A stretch of 64,000 nt of DNA from Serratia proteamaculans (GCF_008830365.1 NZ_WBKI01000010.1:1-64000), one strand, 5' to 3'. Counted from the stretch's first letter, positions 25,290-34,447 are shown. Numbers and translations: made by a program. The notes: a model not told the origin generated them from the sequence alone.

Positions 25290-28079
25290 ATGAGCAATTT
25301 TAACCCGTCGCGACGCCGCTTTATCAAAGGCGCCGTGATAGCGGGGGTATCCGTATACCTCGCGCCACTGTACAGCCGTGCCTACGCCGCGCTGTTTGAG
25401 CAAAAAATCCTCCAGTCCCCGAACTGGGATGCCCATGAAAAGCGTATTCGCTTTCGCATCGATGGCCGTGCCAAGGTGATGGGGCAGAAGGTGTTCGCCC
25501 GCGACATTCGCGCGGTCGATATGCCGCACTGGCCGCAACAACAGGCGCATGCGTTTATTTTACGTGTCACCAAGGCCGACCGGCTGTTCGAGGGCCTCGA
25601 TCTCTCGTTATTGGGGGACGACCTGCAGCCAGACAGGCTGGTGACGGCAGAAGATCTGGCGCGCGACGGCCTGGCCTTCCCGGCGTTCTACGGCGACGAC
25701 ATGCTGCTGCCGGTTGGCAAAACCCCGGCCTATCTGGGGCAGGCGGTGGCGATCCTGATTTACCACGACTTCGCCCGTTTCCGCTTCGCCAAAGACAAGC
25801 TGAAATTCCGTGAAGAGACCCTCAAGTACGGGGCGGAAACCGGTCCACTGGAGCGGGATCCCTGGGGCACCTTCCGTTATGTGCGGGTGGGGGGCGACAA
25901 GCCGTTCGACGACGATCGCTTCTCCAGCCTGAAAGATACGCCGATTTTCCCGGTATCGATGAAGAAACACCTGCCGGTCTGGCCGGAAGGCCGCGAAGGC
26001 GGCAAGCTGGATCAGGAAGGGATGTATTACGCCGGGATGATCGCCAATGAGCTGCAAACGCCGCCGGAAGACTGGCTGGTGATGTCACGCCGTTATACCA
26101 CGCAGTCGGTCGATACCTCGGCGCTGGAGCCGGATAACGCCAACGGCTGGTACGATGCGGCAACGCAGACCCTGCATCTGGTGATCCCGACGCAGTCACC
26201 GCAGGAAGTGGCCGACGAAATGCCGCGCATGCTGGCCAAGCACAATCCGCCGGTGAAGCAGCTGATCCTGCACCCGTGCTATACCGTCGGTTACGGTTCG
26301 AAAGATCACTATAACTTCCCGTACTACGGCGCGGTGGCGGCGATGTACGGTGATGGGCACCCGGTACGCCTGGCCAATGACCGTTTCGAACAGTTCCAGA
26401 CGGCGCTGAAGCGCCACGCATTCGATATGAATTACCGCATTGCGGTCAACCGTCAAACCGGCGTCTTGCAGTCATTTCACGGCGAGATGACGGCAGACGG
26501 CGGCGGTCGCAGCAACTTTACGCCGTCGGTGGTGATGGTGGCGGCGACCGCGGCACAGTCGATTTACTACTTCCCGAAAAGCGATTTGTCTTCGGTAGGG
26601 TTGGCTTCACGCGCCATCGATGCCGGATCGGCACGCGGCTATGGCACGCTGCAAAGCATGGCTGCCACCGAGATGATGGTGGATGAACTGGCGGCCGAGC
26701 TGAAGATCGACCCGATTGAATTCCGTTTGCGCAACGTACTGAAATCCGGCATGAAAAACACGCAGGGCGCTATTCCGGCCGGGGCTATTCGTGCCGATGA
26801 GGTGCTGGAGAAGGCGGCGAAGCATGAAATGTGGCTGCAACGTGCCCAGCGTAAGGCAGAGTTTGAGAGTCAGCACCCGGGCAAACGCTATGGCGTCGGC
26901 TTTGGCTGCGTGCAAAAAGACTTCGGTACCGGGGCTGAGACTTCGTTTGCCCGCGTCGAGTTGGGAGAGGACGGGCGCATTAGGCTGCATCACAGCGGCG
27001 CAGAGATGGGAACCGGCATGTCGACCTCGCAGTCGGTGTTGTGCGCGCAGTGGCTGGGTAAACCGGCGGATGAGGCGCACTTCTCGGTGACCGACTGGTC
27101 GGTATTGCCGATGGTCACCAGCGGCGATCCTTACATCATGTCGCAGGCCGATCAGGACAAGTTGCAAGCCAACCCGGCCTGGACGCCAAGCTATTGTTCA
27201 CCCTCCAGCGCCAGCAACTCGGCATTTTACTTCTCCCACAGTACGCGTGAAGCGGCGCGGCTGATCTTCGATCACGGCCTGTGGCCGGCGGCAATGGCCA
27301 TTTGGCAATCCGGCATCGGTGGTGGGCAGGCGGCGCCATTGGTGGTGCGCAGAGAAGACGCACGCTGGGTGGAAGGCGGGTTGACCGCGGCCGGGCTGGA
27401 AGTGCTGACTCTGGAGCGTCTGGCGAAACAGGCCTACCAGATGGGCGGTATCACCGGTGCCGCGGTACACGTGTTCAACCGCTGGCAGTGGGCGGAAGCG
27501 GACTTCACCCTGAGTGGTAATAGCGAACGTCTGCCGATTGACGGGCTGGCGGTGCGCAACGCCAATGGCGAGTTCAAAACCCTGCCGCGCAACCAGGCCT
27601 ATTACCCACCGACTCAACGCAATAACGCGGCGGTGACCTATTACAGCGCCGTCGGTACCCTGGCGGAAGTGGCGGTGGATATCGCTACCGGCCAGGTAGA
27701 ACTGCTGAACCACCATTCGATCATGGAGTGCGGCAACCTGATTGTACCGGAACTGGTTTCCGGCCAATTGCAGGGCGGCCTGGCGATGGGGATTGGCCAT
27801 GCGCTGCACGAATATTTACCGCTGTACGAAGATGGGCCCGGCAACGGTACCTGGAACTTTAACCGTTACCACCTGCCGCGTGCCAGCGATGTGGCGGTCT
27901 GGAAACAGACCGATGACATCCTGCCCGCGCTGTCGGAAACCGATCCACCCAAAGGCATGGCCGAAGTGGTGATGATCCCGGTGGTTGCTGCGCTGGTTAA
28001 CGCCATCGCCGACGCTACCGGCCACCGTTTCCGTGATTTGCCCGTTCGTGCAGAAAATATTCGTGAGGTATTACAATGA
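25290..28079 (+). CDS. Tat-exported molybdenum hydroxylase large subunit
   Basis: Molybdopterin-binding subunit (929 aa) of the xanthine oxidase / isoquinoline 1-oxidoreductase (IorB-like) family. A twin-arginine signal is plain (SRRRFIKGAVIAGVSVYLAP, residues 7-26), so the enzyme works in the periplasm. Cofactor-domain motifs include GSARGYGTLQSMAATEMM, HHSGAEMGTGMSTSQS, LQGGLAMGIGHALHEYLP and ETDPPKGMAEVVMIP; the last holds the Glu expected at the catalytic site, but in GMAE instead of the usual GVGE. The natural substrate (aldehyde or N-heterocycle) is not evident. It overlaps the small-subunit gene by 4 bp. Confidence 0.92.
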   Translation: MSNFNPSRRRFIKGAVIAGVSVYLAPLYSRAYAALFEQKILQSPNWDAHEKRIRFRIDGRAKVMGQKVFARDIRAVDMPHWPQQQAHAFILRVTKADRLFEGLDLSLLGDDLQPDRLVTAEDLARDGLAFPAFYGDDMLLPVGKTPAYLGQAVAILIYHDFARFRFAKDKLKFREETLKYGAETGPLERDPWGTFRYVRVGGDKPFDDDRFSSLKDTPIFPVSMKKHLPVWPEGREGGKLDQEGMYYAGMIANELQTPPEDWLVMSRRYTTQSVDTSALEPDNANGWYDAATQTLHLVIPTQSPQEVADEMPRMLAKHNPPVKQLILHPCYTVGYGSKDHYNFPYYGAVAAMYGDGHPVRLANDRFEQFQTALKRHAFDMNYRIAVNRQTGVLQSFHGEMTADGGGRSNFTPSVVMVAATAAQSIYYFPKSDLSSVGLASRAIDAGSARGYGTLQSMAATEMMVDELAAELKIDPIEFRLRNVLKSGMKNTQGAIPAGAIRADEVLEKAAKHEMWLQRAQRKAEFESQHPGKRYGVGFGCVQKDFGTGAETSFARVELGEDGRIRLHHSGAEMGTGMSTSQSVLCAQWLGKPADEAHFSVTDWSVLPMVTSGDPYIMSQADQDKLQANPAWTPSYCSPSSASNSAFYFSHSTREAARLIFDHGLWPAAMAIWQSGIGGGQAAPLVVRREDARWVEGGLTAAGLEVLTLERLAKQAYQMGGITGAAVHVFNRWQWAEADFTLSGNSERLPIDGLAVRNANGEFKTLPRNQAYYPPTQRNNAAVTYYSAVGTLAEVAVDIATGQVELLNHHSIMECGNLIVPELVSGQLQGGLAMGIGHALHEYLPLYEDGPGNGTWNFNRYHLPRASDVAVWKQTDDILPALSETDPPKGMAEVVMIPVVAALVNAIADATGHRFRDLPVRAENIREVLQ

Positions 28080-28630
28080 GCATTAAAACCCAGCCGATTT
28101 CCCTGACCATCAACGACAAGCAGTACGGCCCGATCGAAGTGCCGGAAGGGCTGATGATGATCGACTTCCTGCACGAATATCTTGACCTGACTGGCTCACG
28201 CCTTGGCTGCGGGCAGGGGATCTGCCACGCCTGCGTGGCGATTGTCGATCACCCGAGCGGTAGCAGTGAGGAAGTGCGTACCTGTATCACCGGCGCACAT
28301 TTCTTCAGCGGCAAGAAAGTGCGTACCGTCGAAGGCCATGCCAAGGTGGATGAACAGGGCGAAGTGGTCGAGCTTTCACCAATCCAGCAGGCTTTTCTGG
28401 AGCATTACAGCTTCCAGTGTGGCTACTGCACGCCGGGCTTTGTTAACGCCGCCACCATTTTTGTGGAAAAACTCAAGCGTGAGCCGATTGCCCGTGATCA
28501 GCTGGAAAGCGCTATCGAACAGGCGCTGGACAGCCATATCTGCCGCTGCACCGGCTACGTGCGTTACTACGAAGCGGTACGCGATGTGGTGCTGAAAACC
28601 CCAGGTCTGGTGAAGGAGACGGCGCAATGA
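28076..28630 (+). CDS. [2Fe-2S] small subunit of the molybdenum hydroxylase
   Basis: Ferredoxin-like electron-transfer subunit (184 aa). The N-terminal plant-type [2Fe-2S] cluster uses C45-x4-C50-x2-C53 and a later Cys near 69 (GCGQGICHACVAI, VRTCITG). The C-terminal helical [2Fe-2S] domain has CGYCTPGF and CRCTGYVRY. No export signal of its own is seen, so it probably travels folded with the Tat-tagged large subunit (hitchhiker export, inference from known enzymes). Overlaps of 4 bp with both neighbours indicate tight coupling. The gene order large-small-cytochrome is less usual than small-large. Confidence 0.93.
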   Translation: MSIKTQPISLTINDKQYGPIEVPEGLMMIDFLHEYLDLTGSRLGCGQGICHACVAIVDHPSGSSEEVRTCITGAHFFSGKKVRTVEGHAKVDEQGEVVELSPIQQAFLEHYSFQCGYCTPGFVNAATIFVEKLKREPIARDQLESAIEQALDSHICRCTGYVRYYEAVRDVVLKTPGLVKETAQ

Positions 28631-29862
28631 AAAAACGTCTCGCACTGTTGATCCTGCTGGTGGCGATTATCGTTATCGCGGTGCTGTGGTGGCGTGAAAA
28701 CCGCCATTACGACGGCCCGGTGCAACAGGTGACCGCCAGCACGGAACAGGTCGCCCGGGGCCGCTATCTGGCTCAGGCCGCCGACTGTGCCGCCTGCCAT
28801 ACCGCAAGTGGTGGCGCGCCAATGGCCGGCGGCTATCCGCTGGATACGCCGTTCGGTACCATCTACGGTAGTAACCTGACGCCTTCGGCCGATCAGGGGA
28901 TTGGCCGCTGGACCAAAGACGACTTCTTCCTGGCGCTGACTCAGGGCGTGGCACCGGGCGGCCGTCATCTATATCCGGCGATGCCGTATACCTCGTATAA
29001 AGGGATGACGCGTCAGGATGCCGATGACATCTATGCCTATTTGATGACCCGCCCGGCGGTAGACGTTGCTATACCTGAAAACGCCATGCCGTTCCCGTTT
29101 AACCAGCGCATGGCGCTGATTGGCTGGAATCTGCTGTTCCGTAGTCAGGATCCGTTGCCGGCCAGCTCACAGGGTGATTCGGCGCAGTGGCAACGCGGCC
29201 GTTATCTGGCGGATACGCTGGGCCACTGTGGGGAATGCCACACACCACGCGGCATGCTGGGCCAAATGGAGCTGGATAAATCGATGCAGGGCGGCGATCT
29301 GGGGCGCTTTATGGCACCGGACATCACCCCGAACGGGCTGGCGAAACGCGGCTGGACGCCGGACGATCTGAACCGCTTCCTCTCGACCGGTTTGGCGCCG
29401 CAAGGCTCTGCCTTCAGCGAGATGCATATGGTGGTGGATCTCAGTACCCGTCATCTGACGCCGGAAGATCACCAGGCGCTGGCGACCTATCTGATGGGCG
29501 AACAGCCGCCGGCGGCTGTGCCGATTAAAATTGGCCAGGGCAGTGATGCCGGGCGCATCAGCTATCTGGATCAGTGCTCGGGTTGTCATGCGCGTGAAGG
29601 TGAGGGCAAGCCGCACGTGGCGGTAGCGATGCGTGATAACGCCACGCTGCGCCAGCCGGATGCTAAAAATCTGATTGTCTCGGTGCTGGACGGTTTACCG
29701 GCGCAGCAATTCCCTAACGGTGAAAGCATGCAGAGCATGCCGGCCTTTGGTGAGCGACTGGACGATGCGCAGGTGGCGGAACTGGTGAACTATCTGCGGG
29801 TGACCTGGGGCGGCTTGCCGGCAGATGTGACGGCCGAGCAGGTGAAAGCGCTACGTAAGTAA
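28627..29862 (+). CDS. Membrane-anchored tri-heme cytochrome c subunit
   Basis: Protein of 411 aa with an uncleaved-looking N-terminal membrane anchor (residues 4-22) and three c-type heme motifs: CAACH (54-58), CGECH (201-205) and CSGCH (317-321), each in its own cytochrome c domain. This matches the cytochrome subunits of periplasmic alcohol/aldehyde dehydrogenases and nicotinate-type hydroxylases, which pass electrons to quinone or a terminal oxidase. It is the last gene of the three-gene operon and ends just before a palindromic repeat element that may act as terminator. Confidence 0.93.
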   Translation: MKKRLALLILLVAIIVIAVLWWRENRHYDGPVQQVTASTEQVARGRYLAQAADCAACHTASGGAPMAGGYPLDTPFGTIYGSNLTPSADQGIGRWTKDDFFLALTQGVAPGGRHLYPAMPYTSYKGMTRQDADDIYAYLMTRPAVDVAIPENAMPFPFNQRMALIGWNLLFRSQDPLPASSQGDSAQWQRGRYLADTLGHCGECHTPRGMLGQMELDKSMQGGDLGRFMAPDITPNGLAKRGWTPDDLNRFLSTGLAPQGSAFSEMHMVVDLSTRHLTPEDHQALATYLMGEQPPAAVPIKIGQGSDAGRISYLDQCSGCHAREGEGKPHVAVAMRDNATLRQPDAKNLIVSVLDGLPAQQFPNGESMQSMPAFGERLDDAQVAELVNYLRVTWGGLPADVTAEQVKALRK

Positions 29863-29873
29863 GGTTCAATGGA

Positions 29874-30057
29874 AAAATGGCTCGGCATATCGAGCCATTT
29901 GAGTTTGATGACAAAGTTGTCTTTGAATCCGAGATACCCGGGCCTAGCGCACCGAGGGGCGCTCCGGCGGGCAAGCCGCTACGACCCCTTCGGCACGCTC
30001 TCCCTAATAACGGGCTTTGTCAGTAGTCTGAAATGGCTCGGCATGCCGAGCCATTTT
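29874..30057. repeat. ~180-bp palindrome-bounded element
   Basis: Two near-identical palindromes bound the element: AATGGCTCGGCATATCGAGC followed by CATT (29876-29899), and AATGGCTCGGCATGCCGAGC followed by CATTTTT (from 30031). Inside these is an inverted repeat TGACAAAG (29909-29916) / CTTTGTCA (30015-30022), and the centre is GC-rich. No ORF is seen. The right palindrome with its T-run is also a good terminator for the cytochrome gene and, less clearly, for the convergent glycosidase gene. It resembles a non-autonomous repeat (MITE- or RIP-like), which is inference. Confidence 0.65.
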
Positions 30058-30060
30058 TAA

Positions 30061-31011
30061 TTAACGATTATCTGCCGGGGGTTCACCCAGTACCGGCATG
30101 CCTTCTCCATCCCACTCCAGTGATTTAATCCGTGTATGACGATTCGGGTCATAGAGCGGGTCTCCCTCGATCTCCGTGTAATTACGAGCATGGTAAACCA
30201 ACAGATCTTGCCCCTGTTCATCAAGGGTAAAACTATTGTGCCCAGGCCCGAACTGGCGGTTTTTAACACTGGTCCGAAATAGGGGCTGGCCGAGCTTATG
30301 CCATTGGGTGGCATCGGTAATGTCGCTGTCGATATCGGCCCACAGCAGGCCGAGGCAATAATTCTCGTCGGTCGCGCTGGCGGAGTAGCTGATAAATATC
30401 TTTTGGCCATGGGTGATCACGGCCGGCCCTTCATTGACCGAGAAACCGACGGTTTCCCAGGGGAGTTCCGGTTGGCTGAGCATCACCGGCTGGCCCTTGA
30501 GCGTCCAGGGATTTGCCATTTCTGCCAGATAAAGGTTGGAGTTACCGTGGATCGCCGGATCCTTTTGCGCCCACAGATAATAATGTTTGCCGCGATGCTC
30601 GAAGTGGGTGGCGTCGAGGGAAAAACTGTCGATATGCGTGTAAATTCGCCCTTTTTCCACCCAGTCTCCGGTCAGCGGGTTGGCTGCGCTGCATTCCAGT
30701 GCAAACATTCGGTGCTGGAACAGGCCGTCGGCAATCTCCGGGCTGTGGGCTGCGGCGAAGTACAAATACCATTTACTGTTAATAAAGTGCAGTTCCGGCG
30801 CCCAGATTAAATGGCTCATCGGCCCCTGCTGCGGTTTTTGCCACACCACCGTCGGGCTGGCTTGCGACAATTCGTTGATACTATGTGCACGCCGAAGCTC
30901 TAACCGGTCATATTCCGGCACCGAGGCGGTGAAATAGTAATAGCCATCGCTGTGGCGTAAAACAAAGGGATCTGCCCGCTGTTCAATCAAGGGATTAGGG
31001 TAGTTGCGCAT
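30061..31011 (-). CDS. Glycoside hydrolase family 43 protein
   Basis: Cytoplasmic five-bladed propeller glycosidase (316 aa, no signal peptide) of the GH43 group, which includes arabinofuranosidases and xylosidases. The three expected carboxylates are visible: Asp in EQRADPFVLRH (base), Asp in SFSLDATHFEHRG (modulator) and Glu in SVNEGPAVITH (acid). The late QFGPGHNSFTLDEQGQ motif is typical of arabinan-acting members. It is 10 bp downstream of a GPH-family transporter, so an imported arabino- or xylo-oligosaccharide is the probable substrate; exact specificity is unknown. Confidence 0.9.
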   Translation of the reverse strand: MRNYPNPLIEQRADPFVLRHSDGYYYFTASVPEYDRLELRRAHSINELSQASPTVVWQKPQQGPMSHLIWAPELHFINSKWYLYFAAAHSPEIADGLFQHRMFALECSAANPLTGDWVEKGRIYTHIDSFSLDATHFEHRGKHYYLWAQKDPAIHGNSNLYLAEMANPWTLKGQPVMLSQPELPWETVGFSVNEGPAVITHGQKIFISYSASATDENYCLGLLWADIDSDITDATQWHKLGQPLFRTSVKNRQFGPGHNSFTLDEQGQDLLVYHARNYTEIEGDPLYDPNRHTRIKSLEWDGEGMPVLGEPPADNR

Positions 31012-31021
31012 CTCAGGCTCC

Positions 31022-32422
31022 TTACGGGTGTCGGGTTTCGAGTTGCTGTTCCGGGTAGTCGGTGAGCTCGCGGTAATTTATGCGTCGCTTTTCCAGATCG
31101 AGCTGAATCTGACGCATCAGTTGGCGATCAACCTTCAGCAGACGCACCACGCCGGCCGTGATCAGATATCCGATACCGGGGATCACCGTGAACAACAGGA
31201 CGATACTGTTCAGCGCGCCGGCACTTTGGCTGACCGCATCCGCCTGATAGCCGGAGAGCGACATCAGGAAACCAACCATGGCGCCGGCCACCGCCAGTCC
31301 GACTTTAAGGAAGAACAGATTACCGGAAAAGCTGATGCCTGTGATGCGCTTGCCCGTTTTCCATTCGCCGTAATCGTCCACGTCGGCCATTAACGACCAG
31401 TGCAGCGGTGAAGGGATCTGATGCAGGATATTCAGCAGGAAATAGGCAGCCACGATCAGCGAAGTGACCTGAGGATTGAGGAAATAAAAACCACAGGAAA
31501 ACGCCGCCAGCACGATATTGGTCCAAAAGAACACTTTCAGTTTGCAGAAGCGATCGGTCAGGGGTTTGGCCAACGCGCTGCCAATCATCATGCCGACTAC
31601 ACCCAGCGCGATAAACAGGCTGGCAAAGGAAGTCGATTGTTGCATGACGTAGGTGACGTAATACATGGTGGCGGCCATACGGATAAAACCGGGGCAGACG
31701 TTGCAGAACGTCAACAGCAGAATGCGTACCCACTGATCGTTTTTCCATACGTCTCTCAGATCGGATTTTAGAGCGTCATGAGTGGGTACTGCTGGGCGTA
31801 TGCGTTCTTTGACCGTGGCAAAGCAGAACAGAAACATGAACAGGGCGACCAGCGCCAGCACACCCATTGCCATCTGATAGCCACGCGCTTTGTCTGCGCC
31901 GCCAAACCATTCGGCCATCGGTAACAGCGTCAGGGACAGGATCAGGGTAGCGATACCGACCAGGATAAAACGGTAGGACTGACAGGAGACCCGCTCCTGT
32001 GGATCCGAGGTAATCACACCGCCCAGAGAACAGTAGGGGATATTAATCGCCGTGTAGGTCAGCGACATTAAAAAGTAAGTCGCGAAGGCGTAGACCACTT
32101 TGCTGTTGTAGCTCCATTCCGGCGTTGTAAACATCAGTACGCTGAATAATACATACGGCAGGGAGATCCACAGCAGCCAGGGGCGAAAGCGTCCCCAACG
32201 GCTTTGGGTGCGATCGGCTATCGCTCCCATAATCGGGTCGGTGACGGCATCCAGCACGCGAACTGACAGCAGCAGCACGCCGACCAGCGCAGGCGTCAGA
32301 CCGTAGATGTCAGTATAGAAATAGTTGAGAAACAGCATAATCGCTCCGCCGATCATGTTGCAGCCGGCATCTCCCATGCCGTAGCCAATCTTTTCTTTTA
32401 TTGAAAGGGCATTGCTCTTCAT
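31022..32422 (-). CDS. GPH-family sugar:cation symporter (YicJ/XynP-like)
   Basis: Inner-membrane transporter (466 aa, about 12 membrane segments) of the glycoside-pentoside-hexuronide:cation symporter family. The N-terminus MKSNALSIKEKIGYGMGDAG and motifs DAVTDPIMGAIADRTQSRWGRFRPWLLW and DDYGEWKTGKRITGISFSG are diagnostic and close to E. coli YicJ. ATG 32422 is chosen because GGAG is 9 nt upstream and the N-terminus aligns; ATG 32428 and longer forms are less likely. It probably forms an operon with the GH43 gene. No dedicated regulator is adjacent. Confidence 0.9.
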   Translation of the reverse strand: MKSNALSIKEKIGYGMGDAGCNMIGGAIMLFLNYFYTDIYGLTPALVGVLLLSVRVLDAVTDPIMGAIADRTQSRWGRFRPWLLWISLPYVLFSVLMFTTPEWSYNSKVVYAFATYFLMSLTYTAINIPYCSLGGVITSDPQERVSCQSYRFILVGIATLILSLTLLPMAEWFGGADKARGYQMAMGVLALVALFMFLFCFATVKERIRPAVPTHDALKSDLRDVWKNDQWVRILLLTFCNVCPGFIRMAATMYYVTYVMQQSTSFASLFIALGVVGMMIGSALAKPLTDRFCKLKVFFWTNIVLAAFSCGFYFLNPQVTSLIVAAYFLLNILHQIPSPLHWSLMADVDDYGEWKTGKRITGISFSGNLFFLKVGLAVAGAMVGFLMSLSGYQADAVSQSAGALNSIVLLFTVIPGIGYLITAGVVRLLKVDRQLMRQIQLDLEKRRINYRELTDYPEQQLETRHP

Positions 32423-32572
32423 GGACATTTTCTCCGAACTGGCAGGATCTGACTGAGTGGCAACGATTATTGTCCCGGTTGGCGGCGAGTTATCAGAAGT
32501 GAATGGTTGTAGAGATGGACAAATCCACCGTGGCGGAGAAACTGTGAGCCAGTTTGCAAAATCGAAAGGCAA

Positions 32573-32604
32573 TAAAAAGGCCCGCAATTTGAAATGCGGG
32601 CCTT
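32573..32604 (-). terminator. Terminator of aroP
   Basis: On the minus strand, stem AAGGCCCGCA / TGCGGGCCTT (one short loop) is followed by a U tract (A-run at 32573-32578). It lies 17 bp past the aroP stop codon. Confidence 0.85.
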
Positions 32605-32620
32605 GTTGTTTTTTAGTGAG

Positions 32621-34003
32621 TTACCCGCGGCCAGATACGCTTACTGCGCGCTGCCTACGTTGTTTAACGGCATAGCCGATGCCTAAAATGGCGACCCAAA
32701 CCGGGATCAGCAGCACCGAGATTTGGATCCCCGGCGTCAGGTACATGATCACCAAAATCGCGGCCATAAACACCAGGCACAGGTAGTTACTGAACGGATA
32801 CCAAAAGGCTTTGAACTTCGGCTCAACGCCTTCGCGGTTCTTGGCCGCACGGAATTTTAGGTGCGCCAGGCTGATCATCGCCCAGTTGATCACCAGTGCC
32901 GATACCACCAACGCCATCAGCAGTTCGAAGGCACGACCGGGGATCAGGTAGTTAATCAGTACGCAGAACGCCGTGGCCGTGGCGGAGACGGCGATAGCAA
33001 TCACCGGTACGCCGCGCCCGTCGACCTTCAGCAGGCTTTTCGGCCCGTTGCCCTGTTTCGCCAGGCCGTACAGCATGCGGCTATTGCAGTAGACACAGCT
33101 GTTGTAGACCGACAGCGCGGCGGTCAATACCACCACGTTCAGTACCGTTGCGACCAGGTTACTGTTCAGAGCGTGGAAGATCAGCACGAACGGGCTACCG
33201 CCTTCAACCACTTTGCCCCACGGGTACAGCGACAGCAGAATGGTCAGCGAGCCGATATAGAACAGCAGGATGCGGTAGATCACCTGATTGGTGGCTTTAG
33301 GAATGCTTTTCTGCGGGTTGTCGGCTTCGGCAGCGGTAATGCCCACCAACTCCAGCCCACCGAACGAGAACATGATCACCGCCATCGCCATCACCAACCC
33401 CATGACGCCGTTCGGGAAGAACCCGCCCTGCGCCCACAGATTGGTCACGGTGGCTTCCGGGCCGCCCATGCCGCTGAACAGCAGGTAGGCACCGAACACG
33501 ATCATGCCGATAATCGCCACCACTTTGATGATGGCGAACCAGAATTCCATCTCGCCATACACCTTCACGTTCGCCAGGTTGATGGCGTTAATCGCCAGGA
33601 AGAACACCGCCGCAGACACCCAGGTCGGGATTTCCGGCCACCAGTACTGTACATAGATGCCCACTGCGGTCAGTTCCGCCATGGCAACCAGGACGTACAG
33701 TACCCAGTAGTTCCAGCCGGAAGCGAAGCCGGCGAAGTTGCCCCAGTATTTATAGGCGAAGTGGCTAAAGGAACCGGCCACTGGCTCTTCGACCACCATT
33801 TCACCCAGTTGGCGCATGATCAGAAATGCGATAAAGCCGCCAATGGCATAACCGAGAATGACCGAAGGGCCGGCCATTTTTATTGTTTGCGCGATCCCGA
33901 GGAATAGCCCGGTACCAATAGCGCCCCCGAGTGCAATAAGCTGAATATGGCGGTTTTTAAGGCCGCGTTTCAGCTGGTCGCCATCATGCTGTTGACCATC
34001 CAT
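32621..34003 (-). CDS. aroP: Aromatic amino acid permease
   Basis: Inner-membrane amino acid:proton symporter (460 aa, about 12 membrane segments) for Phe, Tyr and Trp. It follows E. coli AroP closely: QLKRGLKNRHIQLIALGGAIGTGLFLG, FLIMRQLGEMVVEEPVAGSFSHFAYKYWG, FSFGGLELVGITAAEADNP and SVYNSCVYCNSRMLYGLA. ATG 34003 has GAGGG 8 nt upstream; a TTG just before it is in frame. It is divergent from pdhR as in E. coli. TyrR-like boxes lie upstream, consistent with the known repression of aroP by TyrR. Confidence 0.96.
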   Translation of the reverse strand: MDGQQHDGDQLKRGLKNRHIQLIALGGAIGTGLFLGIAQTIKMAGPSVILGYAIGGFIAFLIMRQLGEMVVEEPVAGSFSHFAYKYWGNFAGFASGWNYWVLYVLVAMAELTAVGIYVQYWWPEIPTWVSAAVFFLAINAINLANVKVYGEMEFWFAIIKVVAIIGMIVFGAYLLFSGMGGPEATVTNLWAQGGFFPNGVMGLVMAMAVIMFSFGGLELVGITAAEADNPQKSIPKATNQVIYRILLFYIGSLTILLSLYPWGKVVEGGSPFVLIFHALNSNLVATVLNVVVLTAALSVYNSCVYCNSRMLYGLAKQGNGPKSLLKVDGRGVPVIAIAVSATATAFCVLINYLIPGRAFELLMALVVSALVINWAMISLAHLKFRAAKNREGVEPKFKAFWYPFSNYLCLVFMAAILVIMYLTPGIQISVLLIPVWVAILGIGYAVKQRRQRAVSVSGRG

Positions 34004-34041
34004 CAATGAAACCCTCTGTCGTTGCAGAATTACTCACATGC

Positions 34042-34082
34042 TGTAAAGCAGTGGTTACGATGTGTGTTTTGTTTTATTTACG
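34042..34082 (-). promoter_or_regulatory. Paired TyrR-box-like sites before aroP
   Basis: Two matches to TGTAAA-N6-TTTACA: TGTAAA-GCAGTG-GTTACG (34042-34059, 10 of 12 positions) and TGTTTT-GTTTTA-TTTACG (34065-34082, 8 of 12). Their centres are 23 bp apart, the spacing of adjacent TyrR boxes. The remaining 633-bp gap 34004-34636 holds the PdhR sites listed separately and AT-rich DNA, but no gene I can support. Confidence 0.5.
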
Positions 34083-34447
34083 GCGTTATATCTATTAATT
34101 CCACGGAGCCGCTACCGTTTGGCAAAGAATAATGTTATGTGCGCCAGTTTGCACCTGCTTTATGTGGTGAGTGATTAAGATTTCAGCAGTTTAGGAAACA
34201 AAATGCGGGTTGTGTGACGACAGGGGGGATTCAGTGCATGAAATAAGCATTAACTCACATAATGCGCAAAAATAATCTCGAGGTAGCTTATCGCCGGTGG
34301 TGAAATATTAACCGGATGAGCGCCCCTTTTGCGATGCAAATAGGTATTCGTTAAAGCTTAATAAACATGCAATAGAATTCTACATTAGAGACTTCAGTCT
34401 GCCTGACGGCAGGTTTCGCAAAAGTTAAATCAAAAACCTACCTCGTA

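Noticed and set aside
32861..33907. 348-codon plus-strand frame rich in His, Arg and Gln
   Set aside because: Antisense to aroP; composition is the usual shadow of a hydrophobic membrane protein.
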